Assembly (NCBI GenBank): GCA_902760315.1
Contig: CACWFV010000010.1
Span: forward strand, 30,548-94,547
Length of the DNA: 64,000 nt
Direction of reading: 5' to 3'
Origin: an uncultured Bacteroidales bacterium
GTDB taxonomy: Bacteria; Bacteroidota; Bacteroidia; Bacteroidales; Bacteroidaceae
Shown here: positions 1-7,078 of the stretch, piece by piece
Layout of the letters: every line of letters begins with the position of its first letter
How positions within the stretch are numbered: the stretch's first letter is position 1
Position numbers and translations under genes: made by a program
The notes under the pieces: model-generated
What the model saw: only the letters and a program-made list of their open reading frames with translations
Database searches by the model: none
Told to the model about the DNA's origin: nothing

Positions 1-1
1 C

Positions 2-568
2 TCTACCATGTCCACCTACGTACTCGTCTCGTCGTTGGCTTCGGCATTGTTGATTCCGCTTGTTTTCCCCATGCTGGAACAAACGGTTCATGTCTCGTTC
101 TTTAGCGCGTTCCTTATTATATTACAGAAGGTCAGCATCGTACTCCTGCTGCCACTGGTCTTAGGATGGATCATGCAGCATTACGTAAAGAGTGTCTGTG
201 CAAGAATAGCAGCCATGCCCAACCTCAGTTTCTATTGCTGGGCCATTTCGCTCAGCATCACCACGGGCATCACCGTCAAGAACATCGTCCACAGCGAGGC
301 TACACTTACCCTGTTGCTGATGATAGCCGTTGCCACCTTCCTGCTGTGCTGGGTACAGTTTGGCATCGGACGTCTCATAGGCCGCCACCTGGGTGAAGAG
401 ATTAATGCCGGCCAAGCCTTGTTCCAAAAGAATACCGCCCTCTCCATCTGGGTGGCTTACATGTATCTCCACCCCGTAGCCTCCGTGGGTGCCGGCTGCT
501 ACGTCTTGTGGCAGAACATCATCAATTCATTGGAACTATGGCAATACAGGAATAGAGGAATATCGTAA
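2..568 (+). CDS. Bile acid:sodium symporter (BASS) family transporter, 3' part
   Basis: An inner-membrane transporter fragment. The reading frame is open to the window edge, so the gene very probably starts upstream; the ATG at 8 is only the first methionine in view. About 188 residues are visible, with several hydrophobic segments and a C-terminal block NTALSIWVAYMYLHPVASVG that resembles the last helices of BASS-type secondary transporters in Bacteroidota. Such proteins move organic anions with sodium; the substrate here cannot be told. The last residues (LWQYRNRGIS) run into a short degenerate repeat (about 560-600), so the natural C-terminus may have been altered by repeat insertion. The family assignment rests on recognition of this block. 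Confidence 0.7.
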   Translation, partial: STMSTYVLVSSLASALLIPLVFPMLEQTVHVSFFSAFLIILQKVSIVLLLPLVLGWIMQHYVKSVCARIAAMPNLSFYCWAISLSITTGITVKNIVHSEATLTLLLMIAVATFLLCWVQFGIGRLIGRHLGEEINAGQALFQKNTALSIWVAYMYLHPVASVGAGCYVLWQNIINSLELWQYRNRGIS

Positions 569-616
569 TTCCGTAATTCCGTAATCCCGTGAATACGCAA
601 TTCTTATCAATGATAA

Positions 617-646
617 AAGGCCGGAACTCAACTAAGTTCCGGCCTT
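617..646 (-). terminator. Rho-independent terminator of the ribosomal operon
   Basis: A perfect 12-bp stem (AAGGCCGGAACT with its complement) around a six-base loop lies 28 bp past the true tsf stop. On the minus strand it is followed by TTTTATC. It could also stop transcripts of the upstream plus-strand transporter. Confidence 0.8.
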
Positions 647-673
647 CATCTTTGAAATAAGTCTGCCGCTGCG

Positions 674-1596
674 TTAGTCAGCAATCAGCGTGAAACGCTG
701 GAAGGCAGTAATCTTCAGGTCCTTGTCCTGCTTGGCCAGCCACTGTGCAACAGTAGCCTTGTCGCCGTCGCCGAACTGGAACTCCTGGGGTTAGCCTCGC
801 CCTCGACCTTTGCGTCAGCAATGATCTTGCGAGCCTCGTCAGCCTGCTCCTGGGTCAGCCAGCCCTTAGCCATGTTGCTCTCGATGTGGTCCTCAGAGTC
901 AACGAGGTTGGGGTTCAGACCAGCCTTCTTCAGCTTCATCTCCACAAACTTCTCTACCTGCTCCAGCTTGGTCTTCTCGAAAGAGGTCTTGTACTCCTCG
1001 TCCAGAATCTTCTGGTCAACGCTCTCAGCGTCCAGAGCTACGGGCTTCATGGCAGCCACCTGCATAGCTACCAGGTGACCCTGCTCAGCAGCGGGCTTGT
1101 TGGTCTGTACCATGGTGCACAGGGTGTGCTTGCCCATGTGGTCGTACACCTCGATGTTGTCACCCTCCAGTGTCAGGTAGCCGTCCAGCTCCATCTTCTC
1201 ACCGGTGATGCCTGAGCGCTGAGTGACAGCCTCCTGAGCGGTCTGGCCGTTGATGTCCAGCGCCTTGACAGCCTCCAGGTCCTTGCACTTGTTGGCGATG
1301 GCAGCGTCCAGGATGCTCTGTGTCAGTGCGATGAAGTCGGCACCGTTAGCCACGAAGTCGGTCTCACACTTCAGGGCGATTATGGCGGCGAAGCCGTCAA
1401 CGCTCTTTACGAGTACACAACCATTAGAGGTCTCACGGTCGCTACGCTTGGCAGCGATGGCCAGGCCGCGCTCACGGAGCAGCTCCTTAGCCTTGTCGAA
1501 GTCGCCCTCAGCCTCGGTCAGAGCCTTCTTAACGTCAGCCAGACCAGCACCAGTCATGGCGCGAAGCTTCTTGATATCGTCAATTGAAATTGCCAT
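674..1596 (-). CDS. tsf: Elongation factor Ts, with a one-base frameshift near the 3' end
   Basis: Nucleotide exchange factor for EF-Tu. The N-terminus (DIKKLRAMTGAGLADVKKAL) is the classic UBA-type EF-Ts signature, followed by the TDFVA block typical of the core. The uninterrupted frame from 1596 runs to 715 and ends in an implausible tail (RSSSSATATRLLLHSG). If one G is added to the run of four at 787-790 on the plus strand, the frame continues as QEFQFGDGDKATVAQWLAKQ and ends ITAFQRFTLIAD with a stop at 674, giving about 307 residues. This restored end is collinear and protein-like, so the intact gene is taken as 674-1596. Last gene of rplM-rpsI-rpsB-tsf. The gene is essential, so a base-call or assembly error in the homopolymer is likelier than real inactivation. 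Confidence 0.9.
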
Positions 1597-1620
1597 TGTT
1601 TTTTCTTTCTTAATTAATTA

Positions 1621-1745
1621 TTGTTCGTTATTTCGGTTTATCGGTATGACGGTATTCCGACATTGCGTTATTCCGGCTTCCCGATATTCCGGTTTCCCGG
1701 CATTCCGTTGTGCCGGTTTCCCGTTATTCCGGTTTCCCGTTGGAA
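1621..1745. repeat. Degenerate short tandem repeats between rpsB and tsf
   Basis: The spacer is made of alternating decamer-like blocks of the types TTCCGGTTTCCCG and TTATTCCGGTTTCCCG, with single-base variants, ending directly at the rpsB stop. A shorter patch of related AATTCCGT blocks occurs at about 563-600. It lies in the transcribed region between two co-transcribed genes. Confidence 0.7.
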
Positions 1746-2576
1746 TTACTCTGCGGCAGCCTCTTCAGCAGCAGCGGGAGCAGCCTCTTCAGCTTCCTTG
1801 CGGGGCTTGCGAGCCTGACGCTTCGGAGCCTTCTCCTCAGCCTCGGCCTCAGCCTGGGCGTCAGCAGCCTTCTCGTCAGCCTTCTCTACCTTGCGCTCCT
1901 CGATACCCTCGCTGATAGCCTGGCAGCAAGCGCCCAGGATAGCCTCTACGGAGTCCTTAGCGTCGTCGTTAGCAGGAATGACGAAGTCGATGTTCTTGGG
2001 GTCAGAGTTGGTGTCCACAATACCGAATACGGGGATACCCAGACGGTTAGCCTCGCGGACGGCAATCTGCTCCTTCAGCACGTCAACCACGAACAGGGCG
2101 CTGGGCAGACGGGTCAGGTCGGCGATAGAACCGAGGTTCTTCTCCAGCTTGGCACGCTGACGGGTCACCTGCAGCAGCTCGCGCTTCGACAGGTTAGCGT
2201 AGGTACCGTCCTGCATCAGCTTGTCGATGTTCGCCATTTTCTTTACGGCCTTGCGGATAGTCGGGAAGTTGGTCAACATACCACCCGGCCAGCGCTCGAT
2301 GACGTAAGGCATACCAACGCTCTGAGCTTTCTCGGCGATGATTTCCTTGGTCTGTTTTTTAGTAGCGACGAACAGGATCTTCTTGCCACTCTTGGCAATC
2401 TGCTTCAGAGCCTCTGCAGCCTCGTCAATCTTGGCTACGGTCTTGTGCAGGTCAATAATGTGAATACCGTTACGCTCGGTATAGATGTAGGGAGCCATTG
2501 CGGGGTTCCACTTACGCTTCAGGTGGCCAAAGTGACAGCCGGCCTGCAGCAGTTGGTCAAAATTTGTTCTTGCCAT
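1746..2576 (-). CDS. rpsB: 30S ribosomal protein S2
   Basis: Small-subunit ribosomal protein, 276 residues. It opens with FDQLLQAGCHFGHLKRKWNP, the S2 signature, and carries the ERWPGGMLTNF and family-typical DVLKEQIAVREANRLGIPV blocks. After about residue 225 it has an acidic, alanine-rich tail (ending EEAAPAAAEEAAAE), longer than in Proteobacteria; such tails are common in Bacteroidota S2. It sits third in the r-protein operon, upstream of tsf, the usual S2-EF-Ts pairing. Confidence 0.97.
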   Translation of the reverse strand: MARTNFDQLLQAGCHFGHLKRKWNPAMAPYIYTERNGIHIIDLHKTVAKIDEAAEALKQIAKSGKKILFVATKKQTKEIIAEKAQSVGMPYVIERWPGGMLTNFPTIRKAVKKMANIDKLMQDGTYANLSKRELLQVTRQRAKLEKNLGSIADLTRLPSALFVVDVLKEQIAVREANRLGIPVFGIVDTNSDPKNIDFVIPANDDAKDSVEAILGACCQAISEGIEERKVEKADEKAADAQAEAEAEEKAPKRQARKPRKEAEEAAPAAAEEAAAE

Positions 2577-2644
2577 TTTCTTGCTTCTTTTTTTGTTGTT
2601 TACTTTCTTTTTTAATCTGTTGTTAGATCAACCATCAGGGTAGT

Positions 2645-2674
2645 CTAGTTGTACTAGTATACTAGCAGTACTAG
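2645..2674. repeat. Cluster of four CTAG tetramers
   Basis: CTAG occurs at 2645, 2654, 2662 and 2671, spaced 9, 8 and 9 bp. The middle pair forms the perfect palindrome CTAGTATACTAG. It lies in the rpsI-rpsB spacer (2577-2714). Confidence 0.65.
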
Positions 2675-2714
2675 CCAGAGTCCCTGCGGTTTAGATGCTA
2701 AACTGTTCAGTATA

Positions 2715-3101
2715 TTAACGCTTACTGAACTGGAAGCGACGACGAGCCTTGGGCCGACCGGGCTTCTTACGCTCAACCTCACGGGCGTCGCGGGTCAGGA
2801 AACCATGGTCCTTCAGAGCCTTCTTGTCCTCTGCGTTAACCTTTACCAGTGCACGGGCGATAGCCATGCGCAGAGCCTGGCTCTGACCGGTGAAACCACC
2901 ACCGTCCAGGTTGGCCTTGATATCATATTTCTCAGCAACCTCCAGCAGGTTCAGCGGCTGCTTCACCACGTACTGCAGGATGGCAGAGGGGAAGTATACT
3001 TCCAAGTCTTTCTTGTTGATCGTGATCTTGCCAGTACCCTCTGACAGATATACGCGAGCTACTGAGCTCTTGCGGCGACCTATTGCATTGATGTATTCCA
3101 T
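2715..3101 (-). CDS. rpsI: 30S ribosomal protein S9
   Basis: Small-subunit protein of 128 residues whose C-terminal tail reaches the P-site tRNA. The start (INAIGRRKSSVARVYL) and the basic end (KKPGRPKARRRFQFSKR), finishing in the invariant KR, are diagnostic. It follows rplM with a 41-bp gap, the standard L13-S9 pair. Confidence 0.98.
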   Translation of the reverse strand: MEYINAIGRRKSSVARVYLSEGTGKITINKKDLEVYFPSAILQYVVKQPLNLLEVAEKYDIKANLDGGGFTGQSQALRMAIARALVKVNAEDKKALKDHGFLTRDAREVERKKPGRPKARRRFQFSKR

Positions 3102-3142
3102 CTTGATAATTTACTTTTTAACGATTTACTATTTACCTTTTA

Positions 3143-3610
3143 TCACTTGTAGAGGTTGATGTCGATAGCCTTGGGCTTCTGAGCCTCGTGCTTGTGCTCG
3201 GTACCCTCGTAAACGTAGAGGTTGTTCAGCAGTGCACGGCCAAGGGGACCTTTGGGCAGCATGCCCTTGACGGCATGTCTCAGAATGCGCTCCACACCGA
3301 AAGGCTTCTTGCGCAGCTCGGCAGGTGTGTTGAAGCGCTGGCCACCGGGATAACCGGTATAGCGGGTATAAACCTTGTCTGTCTCTTTCTTGCCGGTGAA
3401 GACAATCTTCTGGGCATTGATGATGATGACGTTGTCGCCACAGTCCTGGTTAGGAGTGAAGGTGGGCTTGTACTTACCGCGAATAATCTTGGCTACTTTC
3501 GAAGCCAGGCGGCCTACCACCTGGTCGGTAGCGTCGATTACCACCCATTCTTTCTGTTCGCGAGCAGCTTCCTTACTGACGGAAACGGTCTTGTAACTTA
3601 AAGTGTTCAT
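3143..3610 (-). CDS. rplM: 50S ribosomal protein L13
   Basis: Large-subunit assembly protein of 155 residues. Recognised by the block VVIDATDQVVGRLASKVAKI near residue 24, the YKPTFTPNQDCGDNVIIINA stretch, and ILRHAVKGMLPKGPLGR. It is the first gene of the ribosomal operon and has a long, structured 5' leader. Confidence 0.98.
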   Translation of the reverse strand: MNTLSYKTVSVSKEAAREQKEWVVIDATDQVVGRLASKVAKIIRGKYKPTFTPNQDCGDNVIIINAQKIVFTGKKETDKVYTRYTGYPGGQRFNTPAELRKKPFGVERILRHAVKGMLPKGPLGRALLNNLYVYEGTEHKHEAQKPKAIDINLYK

Positions 3611-3845
3611 TTCTAATTTTAAATTTTACTACTAAAAAACATTTTTACTTGGTCTCTTATGCGCACAAATAGCTACCGGCGGAGGTCTAACTCTCCGCAA
3701 GCAGTCTAACGTACACTGAATCAGCGCTCTCACGAACCGCCATGCCCGGCCAAAGACACCGCTATTCCGCACCAATCCACGGGGATTCTAAGTCTCTCCC
3801 CCATAATCGGACTGCAAAGGTACAGCTTTTCTACGAAAAACCATT
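3611..3845 (-). promoter_or_regulatory. Promoter and structured 5' leader of the rplM operon
   Basis: A Bacteroidota -7 box TACCTTTG lies on the minus strand at 3815-3822, with a T-rich block about 20 bp upstream. Transcription from it would give a leader of roughly 200 nt before the L13 start. The leader contains a perfect GCGGAG/CTCCGC hairpin (3679-3698) and other self-complementary segments. Its position suggests autogenous control by a ribosomal protein; that is inference. Confidence 0.6.
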
Positions 3846-3900
3846 CACCTCAGGACTGCCAGCACAAACATTTAAGAAAGTTTAACTAAACTATAAAGCA

Positions 3901-4341
3901 ATATTGAGAAATACAGTCGTCGCTAGGCGAGCTCCATACACCCTCCGTATTTCATCTTTTCCATAAATCGTATGACCAAAAATGGGAAGCCTGTTTTTGT
4001 TCCAAGATTTCAAGATGGCATGACAACGAATTGGGAAGCACCATTGTGTCCTTGCAGGTACTCGCAAGGCCTGTCCGCCATTGTACCCGCACCGGCACTG
4101 GGGCACTTCCCAAAGCATATTGTCTACCCAGACTCCCCTCCCGTCGGGAGGGGGCGGGGGTGGGTTCTTCGGGAGGGGTTGGGGGTGGGTTCAAAAGCTG
4201 CCGCCGACCCGTCACGGGCCAGCGGCAGCACTCATAATGTTTTTAATTCACTTTCCGACAGGCCGACCCTCACGGGCCAGCCAGCCGACATTAACTAAAT
4301 TTTAAAACTATATTGAGAAATATAGTCGTCGCCAGGCGAGC
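3901..4341. repeat. 32-bp direct repeat, two copies
   Basis: Copies at 3901-3932 and 4310-4341 share ATATTGAGAAATA, then CAGTCGTCGC or TAGTCGTCGC, then AGGCGAGC, with two mismatches. Both are preceded by a TAACTAAA motif. A weaker relative (ATCGTCGCAAAGCGA) begins at 6956, next to the ParA promoter. Confidence 0.75.
4146..4190. repeat. G-rich patch, first copy
   Basis: Two successive GGGAGGGG...GGGGGTGGGTTC units, preceded by the complementary CCCCTCCC at 4135-4142, giving an 8-bp hairpin. The G-runs fit a G-quadruplex pattern on the plus strand. A second copy is at 5073-5117. Confidence 0.6.
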
Positions 4342-4488
4342 ATCCGATGCTCCTGCCCCAACGCCTTGGGCAACCCGCGTATCACATCTTACATCTTCCA
4401 TCAGACATCAGCCATCAATTGTGCGCCCGCGTATAAGTATTCACCATTTCTGTATATTTTGGTGATGACTGTAGAATTTTCGCTTCCA

Positions 4489-4880
4489 AGACTGTCAGAC
4501 TGACAAAACGCCGATGTACAGGGCGTTTGCAGCCATTCTGGAGACTGTCAAGACTGACAGCAGACTGACAGCATCCGCCTGAGGCTTCGTGACGTGCGTA
4601 TCAGCTGTAGTGAGAGGAAATTCTCTAGTGAATTTCAGAGATTTGTTACAGAATTCAGAAAATTCTCTAGTGAATTTTCGACAAGAACAGCTAATACTGA
4701 GTTGCGTATGGCTAATAGCAAGCCGTGTATGGCTATCCACATCTTACATCTTACATCTTACATCTTACATCAGCCATCGCCACCCTGTCAGTCTCATGTC
4801 AGTCTTGTCACCCCCTAAAATGACTGCAAACCACGATGTACAGGGCGTTTTGTCAGTCTGTCAGTCTCAAACGCACTTTT
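4489..4880. repeat. Imperfect inverted repeat around a 0.2-kb core
   Basis: The left arm (about 4489-4572) contains CAGACTGACAAAACGCC, GATGTACAGGGCG and TTTGCAGCCATT; the right arm (about 4785-4875) contains the same blocks in reverse complement. Each arm also has an internal AAACGCC/GGGCGTTT hairpin. Between the arms are an 18-bp direct repeat (AAATTCTCTAGTGAATTT at 4618-4635 and 4660-4677) and four tandem ATCTTAC heptamers (4741-4768). Confidence 0.6.
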
Positions 4881-5072
4881 TCTACGCATCCTGCACAAAA
4901 CCGTATATCCATACACCTTTTGTGTAGGTTTATGTACTATTTCATCAATTTCAAAGATCGCGTTAATCTTACATCCTTCCTATCTTATCTCCCCTCCCTT
5001 GTTACGCACCTATGTTCTATCCAATCTCCCCTCCCTTCTTCCACCTAAAGGTAGAAGTGTGGCTTCGCAATC

Positions 5073-5117
5073 GGGAGGGGTTGGGGGTGGGTTCTTGGGG
5101 AGGGGTCGGGGGTGGGT
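5073..5117. repeat. G-rich patch, second copy
   Basis: Repeats the GGGAGGGGTTGGGGGTGGG and GGGGAGGGGTCGGGGG pattern seen at 4146-4190. No gene uses it. Confidence 0.6.
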
Positions 5118-5179
5118 TCTTTCCACCTCAGCCTCCCGGCTTTGTCTTTGCAGATGCTTGTGGCGATATTCCTTTGTCA

Positions 5180-5227
5180 CATAGCGATGTTTCGCTCATC
5201 CTCATGCGCCATCCCATGGCGGCTATG
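5180..5227. repeat. Structured repeat, left flank of ParA-HEPN
   Basis: The outer stem CATAGC/GCTATG encloses a hairpin GCGATGTTTCGC, a linker TCATCCTC and a hairpin CGCCAT-CCC-ATGGCG. The same arrangement recurs at 6961-7010 in the same orientation, with base changes on both sides of the stems. Confidence 0.7.
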
Positions 5228-5307
5228 CGTTTATTGATTATGTTTAAAAGTGGATCATCAGAACCGTCCCCGATTTCTCAACGATTTTCATTCCCCCGTT
5301 TTTCTCG

Positions 5308-5901
5308 TTACAAGTTATCTATTTTTAATACCAAATCGCAGAGGAACTTTTTTGCATACACCGTATCCTCCAGTGTTATTGTATTTTTTTTGTTTGTTAC
5401 AAAATCCATATCAGCTTCATGTGCTATTTGATTACGTCTTCGTACGATTAAATCCAACTGATCTTTATTGGCCATTGCATCCTCAGCCCCATATATTGTT
5501 GACCATATTTTTCGGAATCCTATTAGCGTAAGCGCTTTTTCAACATTACGTGAAGATTGGTATGTGTTTTTTGACTCAATATTCTTTATTTCTTTCTCCA
5601 ACAACTGGACTTGAGTAACAGGATTACTCTCATTCATAATATCCACCATAGTACCTAATGATATTTTATACCCTCTTGTACTACTTGACATCACTGAATG
5701 CTCTTTGAACACATCAATCATTTTCTCTCTAACATAATCATGTATGTAGCAGTCAAATGCGCTCACTATCATCACATATTCTGCTCTTAACAACTCGTCT
5801 GGTTCAAATGGTAATGTTTTTGAATATAGATATTCAAAAATCCTCTCTAATACAGACGAGGATAAAATATTATTCACAAACTTATTGTATGATTTAGTCA
5901 T
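5308..5901 (-). CDS. HEPN-domain protein, probable ribonuclease or toxin
   Basis: 197 residues, mostly helical, no signal peptide. Near the C-terminus is LIVRRRNQIAHEAD: R156 followed by four residues and H161 is the RxxxxH motif of HEPN RNases, and the sequence resembles HEPN families found in abortive-infection and toxin systems. The rest (AEYVMIVSAFDCYIHDYVRE) suits the helical bundle of that fold. The start codon overlaps the stop of the upstream ATPase gene by 8 bp, so the two are translationally coupled. The gene is clearly more AT-rich than the ribosomal and sugar genes, suggesting transfer. Which RNA it cuts, if any, is unknown; it may instead be an inactive binding partner. Confidence 0.7.
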   Translation of the reverse strand: MTKSYNKFVNNILSSSVLERIFEYLYSKTLPFEPDELLRAEYVMIVSAFDCYIHDYVREKMIDVFKEHSVMSSSTRGYKISLGTMVDIMNESNPVTQVQLLEKEIKNIESKNTYQSSRNVEKALTLIGFRKIWSTIYGAEDAMANKDQLDLIVRRRNQIAHEADMDFVTNKKNTITLEDTVYAKKFLCDLVLKIDNL

Positions 5902-6940
5902 TGGTCAGATATATTATCTTTTTGCTCATTTGTTCAAATAATGCGGAAAACCATGTTAGAGTTTTACGTTGTCCTGTATAGTTTACATTAGACGAATTTA
6001 ATTCATACACCGGAACTGATTGTTTATTAGAGTCTGCAATGAATCGGTTGAAATTTGAAACTTGACCTATGCAATACTCGTCTAATTCCCGTTTTAGGCT
6101 TTTCAATTCCTTGTTTAATTTTTGCGCTTCATAGTACTTTTCATGGGGCAACAACATATTTGCTGCTTTTAATGAGGGTACCAAGTCATTAATGACACTC
6201 TTTTCAATATCTTTCATAATGGTTCCAAAAGACTGAGATGGCTGACCATGTTTACGAAGATTAAAGTCATTGATAGTGTAACCAATGAACTTTGGTATGC
6301 TAAGTGGCAGAGGATACTCAGCGTCCTCAAATACTTTGCGAGCCTGAACAGCCCAAGCCTCCCACGTAGGTAATATACGACTCAACGATTGTAACGCTTT
6401 CAAGGAAAATACATCTGGAGACGTGGGTATCATAAAAAAATCAGAAGATATTAATAAGTCTTGGTTAACAGCACTCAAACTTGGATTCATATCTATCAAT
6501 GCAAAATCAATGGAATACTTTTGCATACATTTATCTATTAGGTAAGAAAAAGAACCAGGAAGATTCTTCATTGTTCCTAATGTGGTAGATAACTGAAAGG
6601 ACATTCCCAAAGCAACTTCATACTCTGTCAGATCTATACTACCTGGTAATAGAAACAAATTCTTATTTTTGGCGTTTTGAGGACATTCCATGCTATCTAT
6701 TAAGCGCGGTTTAGCCAAAAAAGCAGGCTCTAAGGCATCTTTAATATTGTTTTTGTCATTCGACAACAAGTAATCATCATATCGGGAATATCCAATGAAC
6801 ATCATGGTTAAATTACATTGAGAATCTGCATCTACAAAAAGGACTTTCTTTCCTTTCTTTGCAAGCATCCAACCCAAATGAAAGGCCGTAGTTGTTTTAC
6901 TAACACCGCCCTTGTGATTAAAAATGGCTATTTTCTTCAT
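5894..6940 (-). CDS. ParA/Soj-like ATPase paired with a HEPN protein
   Basis: 348 residues. The deviant Walker A motif KGGVSKTT (K10 and K15) starts at residue 10, VDADSQ follows at 36-41, and the Walker B strand ends FALIDMNPS with D150. These define the ParA/MinD class of dimerising ATPases. No ParB gene and no parS-like repeats are next to it, so plasmid partition is unlikely; the only partner is the overlapping HEPN gene. The C-terminal half (residues 230-348) is lysine-rich, matches no domain I recognise, and may contact the partner or a trigger. Base composition is AT-rich. I infer a two-component defence or toxin unit. Confidence 0.8.
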   Translation of the reverse strand: MKKIAIFNHKGGVSKTTTAFHLGWMLAKKGKKVLFVDADSQCNLTMMFIGYSRYDDYLLSNDKNNIKDALEPAFLAKPRLIDSMECPQNAKNKNLFLLPGSIDLTEYEVALGMSFQLSTTLGTMKNLPGSFSYLIDKCMQKYSIDFALIDMNPSLSAVNQDLLISSDFFMIPTSPDVFSLKALQSLSRILPTWEAWAVQARKVFEDAEYPLPLSIPKFIGYTINDFNLRKHGQPSQSFGTIMKDIEKSVINDLVPSLKAANMLLPHEKYYEAQKLNKELKSLKRELDEYCIGQVSNFNRFIADSNKQSVPVYELNSSNVNYTGQRKTLTWFSALFEQMSKKIIYLTND

Positions 6941-6943
6941 TTA

Positions 6944-6951
6944 CAAAAGTA
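6944..6951 (-). promoter_or_regulatory. Putative -7 box of the ParA-HEPN unit
   Basis: TACTTTTG fits TAnnTTTG but ends only 3 bp before the ATG at 6940. If used, the transcript would be leaderless or nearly so. No better box is seen in the 60 bp upstream. Confidence 0.45.
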
Positions 6952-6960
6952 TTAAATCGT

Positions 6961-7010
6961 CGCAAAGCGAAGTTTCGCTCATCCTCGTGTCATCACATGA
7001 CAGCTTTGCG
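6961..7010. repeat. Structured repeat, right flank of ParA-HEPN
   Basis: Second copy of the element at 5180-5227: outer stem CGCAAAGC/GCTTTGCG, hairpin GCGAA-GT-TTCGC, linker TCATCCTC, hairpin TGTCAT-CAC-ATGACA. At least three base pairs differ from the left copy by paired changes that keep pairing. Confidence 0.7.
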
Positions 7011-7019
7011 TTATAAAAT

Positions 7020-7056
7020 TCTGGGGCGCATGGCGCTTACAGCGCTGCGCCCCAGA
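7020..7056 (-). terminator. Terminator after the small peptide gene
   Basis: A very strong stem CTGGGGCGCA/TGCGCCCCAG with an inner GCGC/GCGC helix. On the minus strand it is followed by AATTTTAT. It lies 23 bp past the stop at 7079. Confidence 0.8.
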
Positions 7057-7078
7057 GTATTTGTACGTATCTCAGACA

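Larger units (their letters stand above)
3823..5179. other. Repeat-rich non-coding region
   Basis: No convincing gene on either strand across about 1.35 kb; the open frames are short and have no protein-like composition. It holds several dispersed and inverted repeats and two G-rich patches, listed separately. It separates the ribosomal operon from the AT-rich ParA-HEPN unit and looks like an accumulation site for small repeats. Confidence 0.7.

Noticed and set aside
1710-2615. 301-residue plus-strand frame opposite rpsB
   Set aside because: A mirror of the conserved S2 gene on the other strand, rich in leucine and serine as expected from codon bias.
3972-4298. 108-residue frame in the repeat-rich region
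   Set aside because: It runs through the G-rich repeats, has low-complexity composition and no recognisable domain.
4741-4768. CRISPR array at the ATCTTAC repeats, or at the 21-bp repeats near 63.2 kb
   Set aside because: The units are contiguous with no spacers, and no cas gene is in the window.
5894-6940. Plasmid partition (parAB) locus
   Set aside because: No ParB gene, centromere-like iterons or replication gene accompany the ParA-like gene.
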